From the NCBI GenBank assembly GCA_910586995.1, contig CAJUKZ010000021.1, forward strand, positions 1 to 10,122: a stretch of DNA of 10,122 bases, read 5' to 3'. Both the position numbers and the translations under genes were made by a program. How positions within the stretch are numbered: position 1 is the first letter of the stretch; every line of letters begins with the position of its first letter. Source of the stretch: an uncultured Muribaculaceae bacterium. GTDB taxonomy: Bacteria; Bacteroidota; Bacteroidia; Bacteroidales; Muribaculaceae. Of the stretch, positions 7,372 to 10,122 are shown in pieces. The notes beneath the pieces were generated by a model, which saw nothing but the letters and a program-made list of their open reading frames with translations, was not told where the DNA came from and made no database searches.

Positions 7372-8027
7372 AGGCGTATGATTTCCGGGTCAGGGATGTT
7401 TATTTTATTGCCGACGCTTGTGGCTATTATTGCCGCACCCTGGCGGGATGCTTCGTCGGCTATCAATGAGGCTACGATCTGATTGTTGCGGCTGTCGAGG
7501 TGGCTCACCGGTTCGTCGAGGAGGATAAAATCCATTGGTTGACAGAGGGCGCGCACGATGGCGACTCTCTGCTGTTGTCCGATAGAGAGCAGTCCGGCCG
7601 GGGTGTCTGCCTTGTGGGCGAGTTCGACACGCTCGAGCATATTCATTATTTCCTGAGGTGAGGCGTGGTGAGTAAGTCTGTTTTTAATGTCGATGTTTTC
7701 CAGAACGGTGAGCTGCGGAAACAACCGCATCTCCTGGGGCAGGAGTGCTATCGAGGTCTTCCTTATGGCTGACCATCGCGAGGGCGAGAAACTGCGTGTG
7801 TCCTGGCCGTCGAAAAGGATAGCCCCGGAGTAGTCGCGTCGGTTTCCGTAGATGAAACTGCATAGCGACGACTTGCCTGTGCCGGACTCGGCTTCGATCA
7901 TATAACGCCGTCCTTTGTGGAATGTGACGTCGCGCAGCCATACCTGCGATGAGCATACCGGCTGTCGGTCGGTTGCGTCGCTGAATACGTCCGGCAGAAC
8001 GTGGTGGAGTTCGATCCGTGTTATCAT
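7368..8027 (-). CDS. ABC transporter ATP-binding protein
   Basis: This is the nucleotide-binding subunit partnering the downstream permease. With the ATG at 8027 it has 219 residues (MITRIEL...), normal for a LolD/MacB-type ATPase. Motifs in order: Walker A ESGTGKSS (47-54, with Ala/Glu where the first Gly usually sits), Q-loop LLPQ (Gln98), signature LSIGQQQR (147-154), Walker B FILLDE (167-172) and D-loop SHLD (175-178). The H-loop histidine seems to be missing: the expected position reads IIATSVG, with Ser204 instead of His. The frame stays open 20 codons further upstream to an ATG at 8087, but that codon lies in the apex of the intergenic hairpin and the extra residues do not look like an ATPase start, so 8027 is preferred. 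Transcription probably comes from the mutase promoter. Confidence 0.88.
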   Translation of the reverse strand: MITRIELHHVLPDVFSDATDRQPVCSSQVWLRDVTFHKGRRYMIEAESGTGKSSLCSFIYGNRRDYSGAILFDGQDTRSFSPSRWSAIRKTSIALLPQEMRLFPQLTVLENIDIKNRLTHHASPQEIMNMLERVELAHKADTPAGLLSIGQQQRVAIVRALCQPMDFILLDEPVSHLDSRNNQIVASLIADEASRQGAAIIATSVGNKINIPDPEIIRL

Positions 8028-8062
8028 AGTTCGGGAATCTTGCAGATGTTTGTTGTAAAGAT

Positions 8063-8105
8063 GCGATACCCGCCGGATGGCATTCATGCCTCCAACGGGT
8101 ATCGC
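8063..8105 (-). other. Long intergenic hairpin between pgcA and the ABC genes
   Basis: GCGATACCCG and CGGGTATCGC are perfect 10-base arms (8063-8072/8096-8105). On the transcribed minus strand the inner 23 bases continue the symmetry: GG/CC, then GGCA-TGAA-TGCC with a stable-looking tetraloop. It begins about 36 bases after the pgcA stop. Only a short ATCTTT follows on the minus strand, so it is a poor terminator in that direction. It more likely protects the 3' end of the pgcA message or marks a processing point lowering ABC expression. On the plus strand a T-rich run (8112-8119) follows, so it could stop antisense transcription. It could also be a REP-like repeat. Confidence 0.65.
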
Positions 8106-8141
8106 CGAACGGTTATTTTTGAATCCTTATCCTCAGATTTT

Positions 8142-9890
8142 TCAGATGCCAAGGTCTTTCTTGATGGCGTCGATCTTGGCGGCAGCACGTGCGTTTGCGG
8201 CTTCGTAGTCGTCAGCACCGGTCATGGTGTCGTGCACTTCGACGTAGAACTTGATCTTGGGTTCTGTGCCGGAGGGGCGTACGGAAACTTTGGAGTTGTC
8301 TTCTGTGAAGAACTGCAGCACGTTGGAGGTGACGGGCATATCCATCTTCTCTACCTTTCCGGTGCGGGTGTCGGTGAGATTGAGATCGGCATAGTCCTTG
8401 ACTATCACAACGGGGCTGCCACCGAGCTGCTTGGGCGGGTTGGCACGGAAATCCTTCATCATCTTCACGATTTCTTCAGCACCGGTCTTGCCTTTGCGGA
8501 CTACTGAGATGCCTTCTTCGTGGGAATAGCCGTACTTGAGGTAGATATCCTGGAGCATCTGCATGAAGTCCATGTTCTTGTCCTTGGCCCATGCTGCTGC
8601 TTCTGCCATGAGTGATATGGCGGATACTGCGTCTTTGTCGCGGGCGAAGTCTTCGGCAAGGAAGCCGTAGCTTTCTTCACCTCCGCCGAGGTAGCGCATA
8701 GTGCCTTCGTTGTCGCGGATGACTGAGGCGATCCACTTGAAGCCGGTGTAGCAGTCGAACATCTTGATATTGTTCTTGTCGGCGATGCTCTTGATGGTTT
8801 CTGTGGTCACGATGGTCTTTACGATGTATTCTTTTCCGGTGATGCGTCCGAGTTCTCCGTTGCGGGTCATCAGGTAGTTGAGGAGGATCATCACGATCTG
8901 GTTGCCGTTGATGAGCTGGTATTCTCCCTTGCTGTCGCGCAGCACGCAGCCGATGCGGTCTGCGTCGGGGTCTGAGGCCATCACGAGGTCTGCACCCACT
9001 TCCTTAGCCTTGGCGATAGCCATAGCCATTGCCGGCGGGTTCTCGGGGTTGGGGCTGTCTACTGTGGGGAAGTCTCCTGAGGTGACGTCCTGTTCGGGCA
9101 CGTGGATGATGTTTGTGAATCCGTAGTTGGCGAGCGATTCGGGGATGAGATTGACGCCAGTGCCATGGATAGGTGTGTATACGATCTTGAGATCGTGGTG
9201 GCGCTTGATGGATTCGGGGCTGAGGGATAGTCCTTTGATGGCTTCGAGGTAGGGTTCGTCGATGTCGCGGCCTATGATCTGGATCTTGTCGGGATTGCCT
9301 TGGAACTTGATCTCGCTGACTGAGCTGATGCGGTTGACATGGTCGATGATGTTGGTGTCGTGGGGAGCGATGATCTGCGCGCCGTCGGACCAATATGCCT
9401 TGTAGCCGTTGTATTCTTTGGGGTTGTGGGAGGCTGTGATGTTGACACCGCTCTGGCATCCGAGATGACGTATGGCGTATGAAAGCTCTGGTGTGGGGCG
9501 GAAGCTGTCGAACAGATATGCCTTTATTCCGTTGGCGGAGAATATGTCAGCTACGATTTCGGCGAATTTGCGTGAGTTGTTGCGTACGTCGTGACCTACA
9601 ACTACTGATATTTCGGGAAGGTCCTTGAATGCTTCCTTGAGGTAGTTGGCCAGTCCCTGAGTGGCGGCGCCAACTGTATATATGTTCATGCGGTTTGTGC
9701 CTGCGCCCATAATGCCGCGCAGACCTCCTGTACCGAATTCGAGATCGCGGTAGAATGAGTCAATCAGCTCTGTAGGGTCTTCGGCATCGAGCATGCGGCG
9801 TACTTCGGCACGTGTGTCTGCATCGTATGCGTCGCCGAGCCATACTTGTGCTCTGGCTGTGACTTCCTTTATAAGCTCTTGGTTGTCCAT
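8142..9890 (-). CDS. pgcA: Phosphoglucomutase/phosphomannomutase (alpha-phosphohexomutase, PgcA type)
   Basis: This cytoplasmic enzyme interconverts hexose 1- and 6-phosphates (mainly glucose, possibly mannose) and feeds glycogen, polysaccharide and envelope sugar synthesis. All four domain signatures are present: the catalytic phosphoserine loop TASHNP (Ser154), the Mg2+ loop DPDADR (Asp307, Asp309, Asp311), the sugar-specificity loop GGEESYG (403-409) and the phosphate-binding loop RPSGTEPK (538-545). The N-terminal FGTGGLRG (52-59) and MNIYTV are typical of the long bacterial subgroup. The length of 582 residues and overall sequence fit Bacillus subtilis PgcA (about 581). The ATG follows a short A-rich leader and a strong promoter. 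It heads a likely transcript that runs on through the hairpin into the ABC pair. Substrate preference between glucose and mannose cannot be read from the sequence. Confidence 0.95.
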   Translation of the reverse strand: MDNQELIKEVTARAQVWLGDAYDADTRAEVRRMLDAEDPTELIDSFYRDLEFGTGGLRGIMGAGTNRMNIYTVGAATQGLANYLKEAFKDLPEISVVVGHDVRNNSRKFAEIVADIFSANGIKAYLFDSFRPTPELSYAIRHLGCQSGVNITASHNPKEYNGYKAYWSDGAQIIAPHDTNIIDHVNRISSVSEIKFQGNPDKIQIIGRDIDEPYLEAIKGLSLSPESIKRHHDLKIVYTPIHGTGVNLIPESLANYGFTNIIHVPEQDVTSGDFPTVDSPNPENPPAMAMAIAKAKEVGADLVMASDPDADRIGCVLRDSKGEYQLINGNQIVMILLNYLMTRNGELGRITGKEYIVKTIVTTETIKSIADKNNIKMFDCYTGFKWIASVIRDNEGTMRYLGGGEESYGFLAEDFARDKDAVSAISLMAEAAAWAKDKNMDFMQMLQDIYLKYGYSHEEGISVVRKGKTGAEEIVKMMKDFRANPPKQLGGSPVVIVKDYADLNLTDTRTGKVEKMDMPVTSNVLQFFTEDNSKVSVRPSGTEPKIKFYVEVHDTMTGADDYEAANARAAAKIDAIKKDLGI

Positions 9891-9941
9891 AGGATTGTGG
9901 TGTTAAGGTATGTTGAGTTTTTAAGTTAATTGTCGCGGAAA

Positions 9942-9973
9942 CAAAGGTAAGTCAAAGGGATGAAGAAAGCAAG
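9942..9973 (-). promoter_or_regulatory. Bacteroidota-type promoter for pgcA
   Basis: On the minus strand a CTTG element (9973-9970) lies exactly 20 bases upstream of a perfect TAnnTTTG box, TACCTTTG (9949-9942). This is the TTTG-N19-21-TAnnTTTG layout recognised by the Bacteroidota primary sigma factor. Transcription should begin near 9936, giving a leader of about 45 bases that is A-rich and shows no strong structure or Shine-Dalgarno sequence. Confidence 0.75.
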
Positions 9974-10063
9974 CGGTTTTTTGGTTTTTTTCCAAACTTT
10001 AGGGTTTGTGCGATAATGTGGGTGTGTGAGTTGGAAAGGCTGATATGTGTGGCAGAGATAATG

Positions 10064-10120
10064 GTGTGAATCGGTGTCCTGTCGGACACCTTTGTATGGA
10101 GTAGTTATGCCGGGCACACC
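10064..10120 (-). repeat. Right copy of the inverted repeat with an internal hairpin
   Basis: This is the inverted partner of the repeat at 2-59. The hairpin core on the plus strand is GGTGTCC-TGTC-GGACACC (10073-10090), with the same 7-bp stem as the left copy and a one-base change in the loop. The outer block TATGCCGGGCAC (10106-10117) mirrors the left block. Read outward from the window, each copy runs hairpin, then TTTGT, then the variable spacer, then the TATGCCGGGCAC block. Confidence 0.85.
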
Positions 10121-10122
10121 TG

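Noticed and set aside
8028..8087. 20-codon N-terminal extension of the ABC ATPase
   Set aside because: Its ATG is in the apex of the intergenic hairpin and the extra residues do not resemble an ABC ATPase N-terminus; the ATG at 8027 fits better.
9926..10117. 63-codon minus-strand reading frame upstream of pgcA
   Set aside because: It runs through the edge repeat, the poly-T tract and the pgcA promoter, has low-complexity content, and resembles no family I know.
1..10122. The whole window as a transposon bounded by terminal inverted repeats
   Set aside because: There is no transposase or recombinase gene, the contents are mainly housekeeping genes, and target duplications cannot be seen because the window ends at the repeats.
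1..10122. CRISPR arrays, tRNA or rRNA genes, toxin-antitoxin or restriction genes
   Set aside because: I looked for repeat-spacer periodicity, cloverleaf-like segments and the usual small paired genes and saw none.

Overview
The window looks like chromosome from a member of the Bacteroidota, most likely the order Bacteroidales. I infer this from perfect TAnnTTTG -7 promoter boxes (one with a TTG element 20 bases upstream), start codons without clear Shine-Dalgarno sequences, and the protein families present. I judged base composition by eye as moderate, slightly GC-rich. A gut lineage such as Muribaculaceae would fit, but the sequence alone does not prove it.

Layout, left to right: a hairpin-forming repeat (2-59); a 227-base leader ending in a terminator-like hairpin just before a start codon; an NhaD-type Na+/H+ antiporter gene (+); a terminator-like hairpin; an inverted repeat that contains a -7 box; two overlapping phage-derived genes (+), namely a large tail/nozzle-like structural protein and an intact-looking terminase large subunit (terL). 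Eight bases after the terL stop codon the minus strand takes over. Reading right to left, that side holds a PgcA-type phosphoglucomutase/phosphomannomutase with a strong promoter, a long hairpin, and a translationally coupled ABC ATPase/FtsX-like permease pair that converges on terL. The right edge carries a second copy of the left-edge repeat, inverted.

How the genes relate: the phosphohexomutase (glucose-1-P/glucose-6-P interconversion) and NhaD (Na+ and pH homeostasis) are ordinary housekeeping genes. The ABC pair is probably transcribed by read-through from the mutase promoter, since no separate promoter is visible. The most unusual part is 1694-6157. It holds only two phage virion/packaging genes, both open and with the terminase catalytic residues retained, set between host genes with no portal, capsid, integrase, lysis or regulatory gene and almost no spare DNA on the right. 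It could be a worn-down prophage or a domesticated phage module. The paired inverted repeats at the window edges, the palindromic promoter/operator in front of the phage genes, and the nhaD leader hairpin are the non-coding signals most worth following up.
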